This document shows positions 1-10,476 of a stretch of DNA of 53,402 bases, one piece after another; within the stretch, counting starts at the first letter, position 1; every line of letters starts with the position of its first letter. The notes under the pieces were generated by a model, which did no database searches, was not told the DNA's origin, and saw only the letters and a program-made list of their open reading frames with translations. The stretch is from Dehalococcoidia bacterium (GTDB lineage Bacteria > Chloroflexota > Dehalococcoidia > CAUJGQ01). The position numbers and the translations under genes are program-made. Location: positions 1 to 53,402 of the forward strand of contig DATGEL010000084.1 in the NCBI GenBank assembly GCA_035310145.1, in the 5' to 3' direction.

Positions 1-2
1 AC

Positions 3-110
3 TGGTTCAACCAGCGCCGACTCCACGGTGAGCTCGGCATGCTCCCGCCAGCGGAGTTCGAGGCGCTCTACTATGCGGAGCAGCAGCTTCCCTTGGCTGC
101 TTCCCAATAA
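3..110 (+). CDS. IS3-family transposase (OrfB), C-terminal end only
   Basis: The window opens inside a reading frame of 35 codons ending at TAA (108-110). It starts WFNQRRLHGELG and continues PPAEFEALYY, which is the characteristic C-terminal end of IS3-family integrase-type transposases (the RLH...G...PPAEFE block after the catalytic DDE core). The catalytic residues lie to the left of the window and cannot be checked. An IS3-type terminal inverted repeat follows 14 bases after the stop. Seen: peptide and terminal repeat. Known: IS3 elements move by a two-frame OrfA/OrfB transposase. Inferred: an intact or partial IS copy continues leftwards. Confidence 0.85.
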   Translation, partial: WFNQRRLHGELGMLPPAEFEALYYAEQQLPLAASQ

Positions 111-124
111 CTCGAGTCTCCACT

Positions 125-141
125 AAACCCGGGGCGGTTCA
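125..141 (+). mobile_element. Right terminal inverted repeat of the IS3-family element
   Basis: The bases just after the transposase stop end in GGGGCGGTTCA (131-141). Its complement, TGAACCGCCCC, is a typical IS3-family left-end sequence with the expected TG...CA tips. The element therefore ends at about 141. The 3-4 bases that follow (142-145) should be the target duplication, but the other copy is outside the window. Confidence 0.75.
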
Positions 142-599
142 GTCCTCAGATCGCCGCGCTCTGGCTGGTCGGGAGTCCGACCAGCTTTCCCTCTTTGCAG
201 GTCGCACGGCCGTATCTTCCCTACGACGTGCTGATGCCGCAGTCGCTCCCTGGCGGCTACGGTCTAGCTCGAGTTACCCTGCCGACCGCAGACCTGGCAT
301 TGAGCAACCTCTTCGTCGTGACTGCTGTCTACAGTGGCACGGGATCGAGTCTGACGCTAGAAGAACAGCCTGCGGGCCTGAATGGCCCGGTCTTCGCCGA
401 TTTCAGCACATGCCCCGCGCAGCGCTCGCAGCCCATACCAGGTGCGGCATTGCCTATTGCATTTGGTACGGTTTCGGCTGGAGGTCAGCATCCCCTGAGC
501 TGCGCGGCCTGGGCCGACAAGGCGATCTGGTTCTTCATGACCGGCGACCCCGCGACAACGCCGCTCGACCCCGCGGTGCAGGCGATCGAGGCGTTGTAG
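142..599 (+). pseudogene. DUF4367-like protein, 3' remnant cut by the IS element
   Basis: An open frame runs from the IS boundary to TAG (597-599) without a convincing start; the first usable codon is TTG at 195 with no ribosome site. The peptide has the features of the DUF4367 / anti-sigma-like C-terminal domain: an YLPYDVLMPQSLPGGYGLARV stretch, then VTAVYSG...LTLEEQPAG, and a closing WADKAIWFFMTGD...AIEAL. Because the frame is open right up to the IS terminus, the most economical reading is that the IS inserted into this gene and its 5' part lies left of the window. Family match is by eye and moderate; the truncation is directly visible. The 205 bases after it (600-805) show no gene. Confidence 0.55.
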
Positions 600-805
600 T
601 CGCCAGTGGCGTGGCTCGCGAGCCGGTCGCCGATATTTCGTACCGGCGAATCGCTGGCGCGTCGGACGATTCGCATAGCGACCCGGGTGCCGCTTGCCGT
701 CGAACCTCACGCTTGGCGGCGGGTACTGCAAGCTGCCAGCAAGCTGCGGTTTCGTTGCTGTCTCTCGATGACCCGATATTCGAAACTAGCGATCCCCGCC
801 CGGCC

Positions 806-2482
<1,677 letters not shown>

Positions 2483-2608
2483 GGCGAACCTCCTGATAGT
2501 GGCAGTCGACAGGATAGGCCCCTTTTCAACCTCGCTTTTCTTCTTCGCGCGGCGCGCTGGGTATCGCGGCTGCGGCCGCGAAGGGCGCACGCCATGCGCC
2601 CCTACCGT

Positions 2609-2640
2609 CCTGCCACCTGTCACCAGTAACCTGTCACCTC
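2609..2640. repeat. CTGTCACC-type direct repeat
   Basis: Between the mutase and ccr the motif CCTGCCACC / CCTGTCACC / CCTGTCACC recurs at about 8-12 base steps. Related tracts occur at 10418-10452 (CGCCTGTCACC, then TAGCTGTCAA) and, in the opposite orientation, at 3937-3962 (ATGACAGCTGACAG). All are intergenic. Function unknown. Confidence 0.45.
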
Positions 2641-2657
2641 GCCGGCTGCCTCGTCTC

Positions 2658-3914
2658 TCAGTCTACCGTCTTCATGCCCTCGCGCGGCGCGCCGACCAGG
2701 ATCGCCATGTTGCCGTCTGGATGGCAGTTCTCGTACATGAGCTGGTGGCACTCGCCGGTCTCGTCGAAGGAGAAGACCCGCGACAGGCAGGGATCGACCT
2801 TCCCCTGCAGGACGAGGTCGTTGAACGCGTTCGCCTGCTCGTCGTTGGCGAAGTGCGAGCCTTGCAGCCGCTTCTGCCGCATCCACAGGTAGCGCAGGTC
2901 GACGTCGGCGTTGTAGCCCGTGGTGCCGGCGCAGATCACCACCATGCCGCCGGTATCGCAGACGAAGATCGAGGTCGGGATCGTGCCCTCACCGGGATGC
3001 TCGAAGACGATGCGCGGGCTGCGCCGTTCGCCCAGAATGTCCCAGATCGCCTTGCCGAAGGCGCGAGCGCCGTTGGTGAAGGCCGCCATTGCCTCGGTGT
3101 CGGTCCAGTCCGGCAGTCGGCCCCAGTGCGAGAACTGCGTGCGGTTGATACTGCCAACGGCGCCCAGGCGCTCACAGAACGCAAACTTCGACTCGTTGGA
3201 GACGACGGCGATCGGTCTGGCGCCCTTGAGCGCGGTGAGCTGGATCGCCATCGAGCCGAGACCGCCGGCCCCGCCCCAGACCAGCACAGCATCGCCGGGC
3301 TGCACATCGTGCGGCGGGCAGCCAAACAGCATGCGGTAGGCGGTGGCGCCGACGAGCGTGGGCGCGGCCGCCTCCTCCCAGGTCAGGTGCGGCGCCTTCC
3401 GCATGCACTGGTGCGCCTGGACTTTGGTGAACTGCGCAAACGAGCCCCAGTTCGTCTCATAGCCCCAGATGCGGAACGAGGGGCTGAACATCGGATCCTT
3501 GCCGCTCAGCACCTCGGGCGCGTGGACATCCCACTGGCCGCAGTGGATCACGACCTCGTCGCCAACCCGCACGTTGGTGACGTTCTCACCGACGGCGTAG
3601 ACAATGCCCGAGGCGTCCGAGCCGCCGATGTGGAAGTTCTCCGGCTCGCCCGCCTTGCGCCGGGCAGCGATCACGTCGACCGGGACGCCCAGCGCGGCCC
3701 AGACGTTGTTGTAGTTCACCCCCGCCGCCATCACGTAGACGAGCGCGTCGTCGGGACCGATGCCGGGGGTATCAATGACCTCGTGCCGGAAGGCGGTGCG
3801 CGGCAGGCCGTACCGCTCCGGCCGAATCAGTTGCGCGTGCATCGTCGTCGGCACGCAGCCCAGCGGCGGCGCCTCGCCAAGCGGATACAGGTCCCTGGCT
3901 GTGATCGTTGTCAT
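2658..3914 (-). CDS. ccrA: Crotonyl-CoA carboxylase/reductase
   Basis: A 418-residue medium-chain dehydrogenase/reductase of the Ccr family, which reductively carboxylates crotonyl-CoA to ethylmalonyl-CoA with NADPH and CO2. The sequence is collinear with Ccr throughout: N-terminal RDLYPLGE and [13 protein letters not shown], a GVNYNNVWA block (residues 65-73), the [13 protein letters not shown] segment, and the nucleotide-binding loop [11 protein letters not shown] at 213-223. These features separate Ccr from ordinary quinone reductases. The ATG at 3914 is preceded by GAGGGGA. The downstream mutase suggests a partial ethylmalonyl-CoA route, used for C2 assimilation or supply of branched extender units; other pathway genes (malyl-CoA lyase, epimerase, mesaconyl-CoA hydratase) are not seen here. 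Confidence 0.93.
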   Translation of the reverse strand: MTTITARDLYPLGEAPPLGCVPTTMHAQLIRPERYGLPRTAFRHEVIDTPGIGPDDALVYVMAAGVNYNNVWAALGVPVDVIAARRKAGEPENFHIGGSDASGIVYAVGENVTNVRVGDEVVIHCGQWDVHAPEVLSGKDPMFSPSFRIWGYETNWGSFAQFTKVQAHQCMRKAPHLTWEEAAAPTLVGATAYRMLFGCPPHDVQPGDAVLVWGGAGGLGSMAIQLTALKGARPIAVVSNESKFAFCERLGAVGSINRTQFSHWGRLPDWTDTEAMAAFTNGARAFGKAIWDILGERRSPRIVFEHPGEGTIPTSIFVCDTGGMVVICAGTTGYNADVDLRYLWMRQKRLQGSHFANDEQANAFNDLVLQGKVDPCLSRVFSFDETGECHQLMYENCHPDGNMAILVGAPREGMKTVD

Positions 3915-4095
3915 CGTTTCCCCTCGCGGTCATTACGCATTTCAGATGACAGCTGACAGATGGTTTCTAGACCGGCTCGGGTTCCCGCCGCGGCGTGGCC
4001 ACGGGATTCCCTGAGCCTGCGCGGCTGCCGATCGCGATCCAGTCCAGCAATACTTCACGTGTACGCGCGAAAACGCACTCCTGCTATCGACAGCA

Positions 4096-4230
4096 TCAAT
4101 AGCTGGCATAGAACCTGGCGGCGCTACTCCGGCTCACGCGGACCTTGAGCAGGCCGGGCGCTGACTCGGTCACGCTCTGCACCCTCAGCGCCGCGAAGCC
4201 GCCGTGCTGGTCGAAGGCCACCGCCTTCAC
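4096..4230 (-). pseudogene. Decayed N-terminus of a quinone-oxidoreductase/alcohol-dehydrogenase-type MDR
   Basis: On the minus strand a 44-codon frame starting GTG at 4230 reads VKAVAFDQHGGFAALRVQSV, then TESAPGLLKVRV. This is the standard N-terminal strand pair of zinc-type MDR or quinone reductases (consensus MKAVVFDxHGGPEVLRVEDVPEPxPGxxEVLVRV). After KVRV the similarity stops and the frame closes at TGA (4096-4098). No continuation of the family is visible in other frames in the following bases. It is best read as the remnant of a deleted gene, notable because it abuts ccr, itself an MDR protein. Family call is by eye. Confidence 0.55.
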
Positions 4231-4688
4231 CGTCCGCCTCGTGGACCGCCGCCGGTGGCGAGGTCACCGCAGTGGTACGTCCCACGATGTAGCTATTACT
4301 GTACAGTGCGCCACGGTCGCCTGGTGATTGAAGCAGCCTATAGCAGCGATAGGAATGCCGCCGCGAGCGCCGTTTCCTACTCCTCGTGGCGGCTCCGCGC
4401 GGGCGGCGTGTGCAGGTCTGCGCAGGCGAAGAGGACTCGTACCCTATGGCGTCCCCGATAGGGCGCCCGCGACGGTCTATCGCGCCTCGGCCGTCGATCG
4501 ACGCCGCGCCTTCCGGCCTTCCCATCCGTCCCTTTCGCCGGCTTTCGCAATCGCGCCCGCGCGATCCGGGCCCGAGAGGGGCAAGAGCGCCACGACCGGA
4601 GGAATGGCGTGCAGCCACGCCTGTTACAATGATCCGCATCGTTCGAGTGGGAATGGCACGAGCCAGACCGATGCCAGAACCATCTGCC
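4231..4688. other. Intergenic region without a recognised gene
   Basis: Open frames cross this stretch on both strands but show no family signature or ribosome site. A perfect palindrome ACTGTACAGT lies near 4297-4306. TTACAAT at 4624-4630 could be a -10 element for the regulator that follows, but no good -35 partner is evident. Confidence 0.4.
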
Positions 4689-7112
4689 ATGCGCGGGCGA
4701 GTGCAGCGCTCACGACGCGGAGCCGCGCCGCTGCCCTCCGCGCCGAACGCGCTGATCGGGCGCGAGGCGGAGCTGGCGGTCGTCTGCCGGCACCTCACGG
4801 AGAGCGGGGTGCGGCTCGTCACGCTCACCGGCCCCGCGGGTGTCGGCAAGACGCGCCTGGCGCTGGCCGTGGCCGAGGCGCTGCGCGACGCCTTCGACGA
4901 CGTGCGCTTCATCGCCCTCGCGCCGGTCACTGACCCAGCGCTTGCCCTGCCCGCCATCGCTCAGGCGCTGGGCGTGCGCGACGGGCACAAACCCCGAACC
5001 GAGCGCCTGGCCGCGTTCCTGGGCGGCCAGCACGTCTTACTCGTGCTCGACAACTTCGAACAGTTGCTCGGCGCCGCACCGGCGCTTGCCGATCTGCTGG
5101 CAGCCTGTCCGCGACTGACCCTGCTGACGACGAGCCGCGCCGCGCTGCGGCTGCGCTGGGAGCAGCAACTGCCGGTGCTGCCCCTCGGCCTGCCCGACCG
5201 GCAGCATGCCGCGGACGTCGCGGTGGTCGGCTCGGCGCCGGCCGTGGCGCTGTTCATGGAACGCGCCCGCGCCGTGCGGCCCGAGTTCGCGCTGACGGCG
5301 GACAGCGCTGAAGCCGTCGCGGCGATCTGCCGCCGCCTGGACGGGGTGCCGCTGGCGATCGAGCTGGCCGCCGCCAGGATCGCCGTGCTCTCGCCGCAGA
5401 GCCTGCTGGAACGGCTGAAGGCGTCGTCTGAGGCGGCGGGTCCGGCCGGTGACGGCGCCCTCTCGCTGCTCGGCGCGGGCGCCCGCGACCTGCCTGAACG
5501 CCAGCAGACGTTACGCCGGGCGATCGGCTGGAGCTACGATCTGCTCTCCGCTCGGGAGCAGGCGCTCTTCCGCCGGCTGGGCGTCTTCGTGGGCGGCTGC
5601 ACGCTCGAGGCGGCCGAGGCGGTGGCCGCCGACGTGGACGGCGACGTGCTGGAGGGTATCTCTGCCCTGATCGGCGCCAGCCTGTTGCAACGCACGGAAC
5701 TGGCCGACGGAGAGGTGCGCCTGGGCATGCTGGAGCTGATCCGCGCGTTTGCCCTTGAGCAGCTCGAACGCGCGGGCGAGTTGAAGGCGACGCGCAGCGG
5801 ACATGCCCGCTACTACCTGCAGTTCGCCGAGACCGGGAGGATGGCGCTCGACGGCTCCGAGCAGGCGTTGTGGCTGGCGCGGATCGCGCGCGAATACGAC
5901 AACCTGCGGGCGGCCTTCGCCTACGCCACCGACGCGGCCGATGCCGGAACGCTGGCCCTTGGCCTGGTGATCGCGCTCGACCGCTACTGGGAGATGCGCG
6001 GTGAGTACAAGGAGGACCGCGCCTGGGTGGAAGCAGCGCTCGCCGGCGAGCCGAGCGAAGATAGGCGGATCCTCGCTCGCGCCCGTGCGCAGCTGGGCGC
6101 GCTCGCGCTGCGCGAGGGCGATGTGCCAACCGCCCGCGCCCAGTTCGAGCAGAGCCTGCTGCTGTATCGCGAACTCGCCGACGCACAGGGCACGGCGCGC
6201 ACGCTGAGCAGTCTGGGCATCGTCGCCTTCGCGGAAGACGATGTGGCCGCCGCTCGCGCGCTGTTCGCGGAGTGCGAGGCTCTCTGCCGCGAGCTCGGCG
6301 ACCCCGCTGGCCTGCCGATGGCGCTGAACAACCGCGGCGTGCTGGAGAAGGTTGCCGGCCATCACGAACTCGCGGCCCGTTGCTTTCGTGACTGCGTGGA
6401 GCTCAGCCGTGCCGGCGGCCAGATGCGCTGGCTCAGCCTGGCGCTCGTCAACCTCGGCTGGGTGCTGCTGGCGCTCGCCGAAGACGTCGAGGCGCGAGCC
6501 GCCACCACCGAAGGCGTGCTGCTTTGCCAGGCGAACGGTCTGCATCTCGTGCTGGCGCACGGCATCGCCGTCTTCGGCCTCGCGGCGTACGGCAAGCAGC
6601 AGGGCGAGCGGGCCGCGCGGCTCTTCGGCGCCTCGGCGGCGCTGCTGGCGGCCACGGGCTCCGCCCGTGTTGAGCCGATCTCGATGGAGGTAGATCGCCG
6701 GGCGGCTGACCTGCGCATGGCGCTGGGCGCGGAAGCGTTCGAGGCCGCCTGGGCCGAGGGCAGCACCATGACCGCCGATGAAGCCGTGGCCCTCGCGCTT
6801 TCGCCCGACGGTCGCGACACAGGGATCACGGCTGCCCCGGCCGCATCATCCGGCCGGCCGGAAAGCGCGGGGCGCGGCGTCTCGAACGCGCCGGCCGGCG
6901 CGCCGCCCTGCGGACCCGGCGCCCGGCTCACGCGGCGCGAGCTGGAGGTGCTGCGCCTCGCCAGCGGCGGGCGCACCAGCAAAGAGATCGCACAGGAGCT
7001 GGTGCTGAGCGAGCGCACGGTCGAGAATCACCTCTTCCGCATTTACACGCGCATCGGCGCACGCGGCCGCGCCGAGGCGATCGCCTACGCCATCCGCCAC
7101 GGCCTCGCCTGA
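4689..7112 (+). CDS. LuxR-family transcriptional regulator with NB-ARC/AAA ATPase and TPR region
   Basis: A large regulator of about 807 residues, similar in design to MalT/AfsR-type STAND ATPases. In order: linker with NALIGREAEL; Walker A GPAGVGKT (48-55); Walker B HVLLVLDNFE (115-124); an LLTTSR sensor motif; winged-helix and TPR-like helical repeats through the middle (many A/L-rich 34-residue units such as ARAQLGALALREGDVPTARAQFEQS); and a C-terminal LuxR helix-turn-helix (LTRRELEVLRLASGGRTSKEIAQELVLSERTVENHL). It presumably changes oligomeric state on binding ATP and an unknown ligand. The start is uncertain: in-frame ATGs exist at 4629, 4653, 4671 and 4689, none with a strong ribosome site. 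4689 is used because homologues begin close to the IGRE motif. It is a single gene, transcribed away from ccr. Confidence 0.88.
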   Translation: MRGRVQRSRRGAAPLPSAPNALIGREAELAVVCRHLTESGVRLVTLTGPAGVGKTRLALAVAEALRDAFDDVRFIALAPVTDPALALPAIAQALGVRDGHKPRTERLAAFLGGQHVLLVLDNFEQLLGAAPALADLLAACPRLTLLTTSRAALRLRWEQQLPVLPLGLPDRQHAADVAVVGSAPAVALFMERARAVRPEFALTADSAEAVAAICRRLDGVPLAIELAAARIAVLSPQSLLERLKASSEAAGPAGDGALSLLGAGARDLPERQQTLRRAIGWSYDLLSAREQALFRRLGVFVGGCTLEAAEAVAADVDGDVLEGISALIGASLLQRTELADGEVRLGMLELIRAFALEQLERAGELKATRSGHARYYLQFAETGRMALDGSEQALWLARIAREYDNLRAAFAYATDAADAGTLALGLVIALDRYWEMRGEYKEDRAWVEAALAGEPSEDRRILARARAQLGALALREGDVPTARAQFEQSLLLYRELADAQGTARTLSSLGIVAFAEDDVAAARALFAECEALCRELGDPAGLPMALNNRGVLEKVAGHHELAARCFRDCVELSRAGGQMRWLSLALVNLGWVLLALAEDVEARAATTEGVLLCQANGLHLVLAHGIAVFGLAAYGKQQGERAARLFGASAALLAATGSARVEPISMEVDRRAADLRMALGAEAFEAAWAEGSTMTADEAVALALSPDGRDTGITAAPAASSGRPESAGRGVSNAPAGAPPCGPGARLTRRELEVLRLASGGRTSKEIAQELVLSERTVENHLFRIYTRIGARGRAEAIAYAIRHGLA

Positions 7113-7226
7113 ATGTCGCCGCGCCGCGTGAGTACCGCCGCCCGTCCATCTCGCCACGATTGAGTACTTTTCCGCCTGACAGCGTGCATAGTTTCAGCGA
7201 TAGTGGGTCCGAAGGAGGGCAGCGTC

Positions 7227-8123
7227 ATGACACAGCAAACGGTCACCCCGATCGAGCAGCGGGGCTACGCCCATCCGGAGGTGCTGGTTTCCACCGACTG
7301 GGTGGCGCAGCACCTCCGCGATGCCAACGTGCGCATCGTGGAGGTCAACGAGGACGTGCTGCTGTACGACACCGGCCACATTCCCAACGCGGTGAAGGTG
7401 GATTGGCAGCAGCATCTGAACCAGCCGGTGCGGCGCGACTTCATCGGATCGGAGGCGTTCGCGCGGCTGATGGACCAGATCGGCGTGAAGAACGACACGA
7501 CCGTCGTCTTCTACGGCGACCGCAACAACTGGTGGGCTTGCTACGCCTACTGGATCTTCAAGCTCAACGGGCATGACAACGTGAAGGTCATGGACGGCGG
7601 TCGCAAGAAGTGGATCGACGAGGGGCGCGAGCTGACGAAGGAGGTGCCGTCTTTCAGCAGCAGCGGCTACAAGGCCGGCAGGCCGAACCCTGCGATCCGC
7701 GCCTTCCGCGACGACGTGCTCGCCCACATCGGCGGGCGGGAGAACCCGAAGCTGGGCGCCGGCAAAGCGCTGGTGGACGTGCGCTCGCCGGGCGAGTATT
7801 CGGGCGAGCTGATGCACATGGCAGACTATCCGCAGGAAGGCACGCTGCGCGGCGGCCATATCCCCGGCGCCGAGAGCATCCCCTGGGCGAAGGCGGCCGA
7901 TCCCGATACGGCGACCTTCAAGGGCGCCGCGGCGCTGCGCGAAATCTACGGCGGCCAGGGCGTGACGCCGGAGAAGGATGTGATCGCCTACTGCCGCATC
8001 GGTGAGCGGAGCAGCCACACCTGGTTCGTGCTGCACGAGCTTCTGGGCTACCCGCAGGTGCGCAACTACGACGGCAGCTGGACCGAGTGGGGCAACGGCG
8101 TCGGCCTGCCGATCGAAAGGTAG
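7227..8123 (+). CDS. sseA: Thiosulfate/3-mercaptopyruvate sulfurtransferase (tandem rhodanese)
   Basis: A 298-residue two-domain rhodanese that transfers sulfane sulfur to cyanide or another thiol acceptor. The N-terminal inactive domain contains [13 protein letters not shown] (50-62) and the C-terminal catalytic domain contains DVRSPGEY (184-191), [12 protein letters not shown] and the active loop CRIGERSSH with Cys256. The CRIGERS loop is the form seen in actinobacterial CysA-type thiosulfate sulfurtransferases. ATG 7227 is chosen over the in-frame GTG at 7203 because AAGGAGG sits at 7212-7218. The gene stands alone, convergent with the isocitrate-lyase-family gene, with a hairpin between them. 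The TSUP sulfite/sulfur transporter at 33443 could be functionally linked but is distant. Confidence 0.9.
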   Translation: MTQQTVTPIEQRGYAHPEVLVSTDWVAQHLRDANVRIVEVNEDVLLYDTGHIPNAVKVDWQQHLNQPVRRDFIGSEAFARLMDQIGVKNDTTVVFYGDRNNWWACYAYWIFKLNGHDNVKVMDGGRKKWIDEGRELTKEVPSFSSSGYKAGRPNPAIRAFRDDVLAHIGGRENPKLGAGKALVDVRSPGEYSGELMHMADYPQEGTLRGGHIPGAESIPWAKAADPDTATFKGAAALREIYGGQGVTPEKDVIAYCRIGERSSHTWFVLHELLGYPQVRNYDGSWTEWGNGVGLPIER

Positions 8124-8157
8124 GCGCGGCCCGCCTCTTCGAGACGCCGGACTTTCC

Positions 8158-8195
8158 CGCGCCTCTCCCGGCACTGAAACGCCGGGAAAGGCGCG
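8158..8195. terminator. Hairpin between convergent genes (putative bidirectional terminator)
   Basis: A 15-base stem (left 8158-8172, right 8181-8195) with one mismatch and an 8-base loop lies between the stop of sseA and the stop of the convergent minus-strand gene. There is no T-run on either strand, so termination may be Rho-assisted or the hairpin may protect mRNA 3' ends. Confidence 0.5.
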
Positions 8196-8227
8196 GCCAT
8201 CGTCGCGCCGCCCGCCGCGAACCCGTT

Positions 8228-9124
8228 CTACGCCCGCTCCACGAACTCGCGCTCCAGCTCGCGCACGGCGGGCAGGCCGATGAACTCGTTGAACTGGGGA
8301 AAGGTCAGCATCTCGCCGTTGAAGGACGCGGGCGTGCCCGTGCGCTTGATCGTTTCCACCACACGCTGCATCGCCCGCGTGGCCGCCAGCAACGCGCTGA
8401 TCGGGTAGATCACCAGCTTGTAGCCGAAGGACTGGATCTGCGCCAGCGGCAGCGGCGGCGTCTTGCCGCTGTCCGCCCAGTTAAACAGCAGCGGCGGCCC
8501 GCCGGCGAACGCCTCGCCCACGGCGCGGCACTCGGCCTCGTTCTCCGGCGCCTCGATGAAGAGCATGTCCGCGCCGGCTTCGGCGTACAGGCGGCCGCGG
8601 CGCAGCGCCTCGTCGAGGCCCAGCACGGCGCGGGCGTCGGTGCGGGCGATGATCAGGAAATCCGGGTCGCGGCGGGCGTGCACGGCGGCGCGCAGCTTCT
8701 GCGCCATCTCCTCGGCGGGCACCACCTGCTTGCCTTCCATGTGCCCGCACTTCTTCGGCGCCACCTGGTCCTCGATGTGCAGGCCGGCCACCCCCGCCGC
8801 CTCGTACAGCTCCACCGTGCGCATCACGTTGAGCGGGTTGCCGTAGCCGGTGTCGGCGTCGGCGATCAGCGGCACGGAGATGGCGGCGGCCATGCGGCGG
8901 GCGTTCTCCACCATCTCGGCGGCGGAGAGCAGGCCCACGTCGGGCCGGCCCAAAAGCCCCGCCGAGCTGCCGAAGCCCGTCATGTAGACGACGGGAAAGC
9001 CCGCCGCCTCGACGATACGGGCGCTGAGCGCGTCGTAGGCCCCCGGCGCCTGCACGATCTCCGGCCCGGCCAACAGCTCGCGCAGGCGCCTGCTCGCCGA
9101 ATCAGCCACGTCCCCAACCTCCAT
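8228..9124 (-). CDS. Isocitrate lyase/PEP mutase family protein (methylisocitrate lyase-like)
   Basis: A 298-residue TIM-barrel lyase of the ICL/PEPM superfamily. Family signatures are visible: APGAYDALSARI near the N-terminus, the metal-binding ADADTGYGN (88-96), HIEDQ (116-120) and the catalytic loop KKCGH (124-128, Cys126). This pattern fits methylisocitrate lyase (PrpB), oxaloacetate decarboxylase-like or carboxyphosphonoenolpyruvate mutase-type enzymes; KKCGH with Cys favours a C-C lyase. With ccr and the mutase nearby, a role in C3/C4 acid metabolism is plausible, but no methylcitrate synthase or dehydratase is present. The start at 9124 is preferred; an ATG at 9151 would place nine extra residues encoded by an intergenic repeat at the N-terminus. 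Confidence 0.85.
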   Translation of the reverse strand: MEVGDVADSASRRLRELLAGPEIVQAPGAYDALSARIVEAAGFPVVYMTGFGSSAGLLGRPDVGLLSAAEMVENARRMAAAISVPLIADADTGYGNPLNVMRTVELYEAAGVAGLHIEDQVAPKKCGHMEGKQVVPAEEMAQKLRAAVHARRDPDFLIIARTDARAVLGLDEALRRGRLYAEAGADMLFIEAPENEAECRAVGEAFAGGPPLLFNWADSGKTPPLPLAQIQSFGYKLVIYPISALLAATRAMQRVVETIKRTGTPASFNGEMLTFPQFNEFIGLPAVRELEREFVERA

Positions 9125-9128
9125 ACCG

Positions 9129-9178
9129 TGCAGCACCCCCTCTCCCAGCATTGGGAGAGGGGGCAGGGGGTGAGGGCA
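9129..9178. repeat. Palindromic C/G-rich intergenic repeat (CCCTCTCCCA hairpin family)
   Basis: The arms CCCTCTCCCA and TGGGAGAGGG form a perfect stem with a very short loop, followed by GGGCAGGGGGTGAGGG. The same design (CCCTCACCCCC..CCCTCTCC - short loop - GGAGAGGGGG) recurs at 11876-11938, 14907-14956 and 25590-25632, so this is one member of a dispersed family. Here it lies between the DUF3500 gene and the downstream lyase gene on the same strand. Confidence 0.75.
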
Positions 9179-9184
9179 CGCGCC

Positions 9185-10333
9185 TCAGTGCGACACGGCG
9201 TAGTGCTGCGCCAGCAGGTCGGCGCCGAAGTCGCCCTCCGGGTCGCGCCAGACCGAGTGGATGTGGTTGGCGCCGTCCTGCGTGTTGTCGTACTCCACCA
9301 GCAGGCGCGGACCCTGCAGCCGGTAGTAGTGCGGCTGCCGCCGCTCCGCTCCGCCCGCCCAGGCGAACGACACCTGATCGAGCACGCCGCTCACGCGCTC
9401 GCGCTCGCGCGCCGCGATCTCCTCGGGCATGCGGTCCGTGTACTGGTGCAGCAGCGCGGCCAGCAGCTGCTTCTGGGCCGCGTTCATGCGCGCGGCCGGC
9501 AGCCCCTTCGCCGTCTTCGAGTAGCGGAACGCCTCGATCTGCTCGGCGGTGACGCCCAGCGCCGCGATCGTGCGCTCGTGCCGGCGGCGGCGCTCCTCCA
9601 TTCCCGCATCGTCGTACTGCTCGCGGAAGATCTCCCAGCCCAGCGGCGGCGTCATGCCCTCTGCCACCGTGGGCCGGTTGCCGATGACGAGATCCCAGGG
9701 CGCCGCGGGCGCGATCACCGCGACGGCGCGCTGCTCGGCGTCGAGCGCGTGCAGCAGCTCGCGCCCCAGGTCTTCCTCGCCGGCGAGCGGGCGCAGCGTG
9801 CCGGGGCCGACCAGCGGCGCCTCGGCCGGGTTGGCGCCGAAGAAGCTGGGCAGCGTCGCGACGATGCCGCCGTCCACGACGGTGTAATGCAGGGAGATGT
9901 GATGGCCGCCGAAGCGCCAGCCCCAGGCCGCCGTGCCGCCGGGCTCACCGAAGATGCTGATGTAGTACAGCAGCGGGTCGCGCCCGCGGCCGTTGGGGTC
10001 GCGGTCGCGCATGAAGCGCACGCGCCAGCCTTCGCTCTGGTCCAGCACGTTCTCCAGGCCGATGATCGTGCTGGCCACGTTGTAGCCCGGCACGCTGAGG
10101 CCGCTCGCCACCAGCCGCAGCGTCTGCTGCTGCTGCGCCGGCGTCATCGCTCCCAGCGTCAGGCCGCCGTGATCGGTCGGCGTGTAGTACCAGCGCCGAC
10201 GCTCCTCTTCGTCGGGAAAGCCGAAGGCCGCCTTCGCCCGCTGTTCGGACGAGAGCGCGGCGAGCAGATTCGCCGCCGCCTCCGCCATGCGCGCCGCCAG
10301 CTCTGCCGTGCCGCTCTTCGCCGTGGTCGCCAT
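9185..10333 (-). CDS. DUF3500 family protein
   Basis: A 382-residue protein matching the DUF3500 family. Recognisable blocks include LLAALSSEQRAKAAFGFPDEERRRWYYTP split as in the family, RGGLTLGAMTPAQQQ-like sequence near 55-70, WGWRFGGHHISLHYT in the centre, and a C-terminal YYRLQGPRLLVEYDNTQDGANHIHSVWRDPEGDFGADLL-like region read in segments. No signal peptide is seen. The biochemical role of the family is not established. The ATG at 10333 follows GGAGG with a 7-base gap; the frame also permits TTG at 10339. It is divergently oriented to the Rieske oxygenase at 10477, and in the same direction as the lyase gene 60 bases downstream, with a hairpin repeat between them. Confidence 0.85.
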   Translation of the reverse strand: MATTAKSGTAELAARMAEAAANLLAALSSEQRAKAAFGFPDEEERRRWYYTPTDHGGLTLGAMTPAQQQQTLRLVASGLSVPGYNVASTIIGLENVLDQSEGWRVRFMRDRDPNGRGRDPLLYYISIFGEPGGTAAWGWRFGGHHISLHYTVVDGGIVATLPSFFGANPAEAPLVGPGTLRPLAGEEDLGRELLHALDAEQRAVAVIAPAAPWDLVIGNRPTVAEGMTPPLGWEIFREQYDDAGMEERRRRHERTIAALGVTAEQIEAFRYSKTAKGLPAARMNAAQKQLLAALLHQYTDRMPEEIAARERERVSGVLDQVSFAWAGGAERRQPHYYRLQGPRLLVEYDNTQDGANHIHSVWRDPEGDFGADLLAQHYAVSH

Positions 10334-10476
10334 CGCCAAGCCTCCTCGACCTTCCCCGCCGGACCCTGTCCGGCGCGCCTCGCGCCAACTGCCACCGCCC
10401 GTCGGCCTATACTGTGACCGATCACCCGTCGCCTGTCACCTGATAGCTGTCAACGAACCGAGGCTGAGGTGGACCG

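Noticed and set aside
4297-4306. LexA-type operator at the ACTGTACAGT palindrome
   Set aside because: Spacing and sequence do not match known LexA boxes, and no SOS gene is adjacent.
8087-10417. 776-codon plus-strand open frame opposite the lyase and DUF3500 genes
   Set aside because: Antisense shadow; both minus-strand genes have family signatures and ribosome sites.
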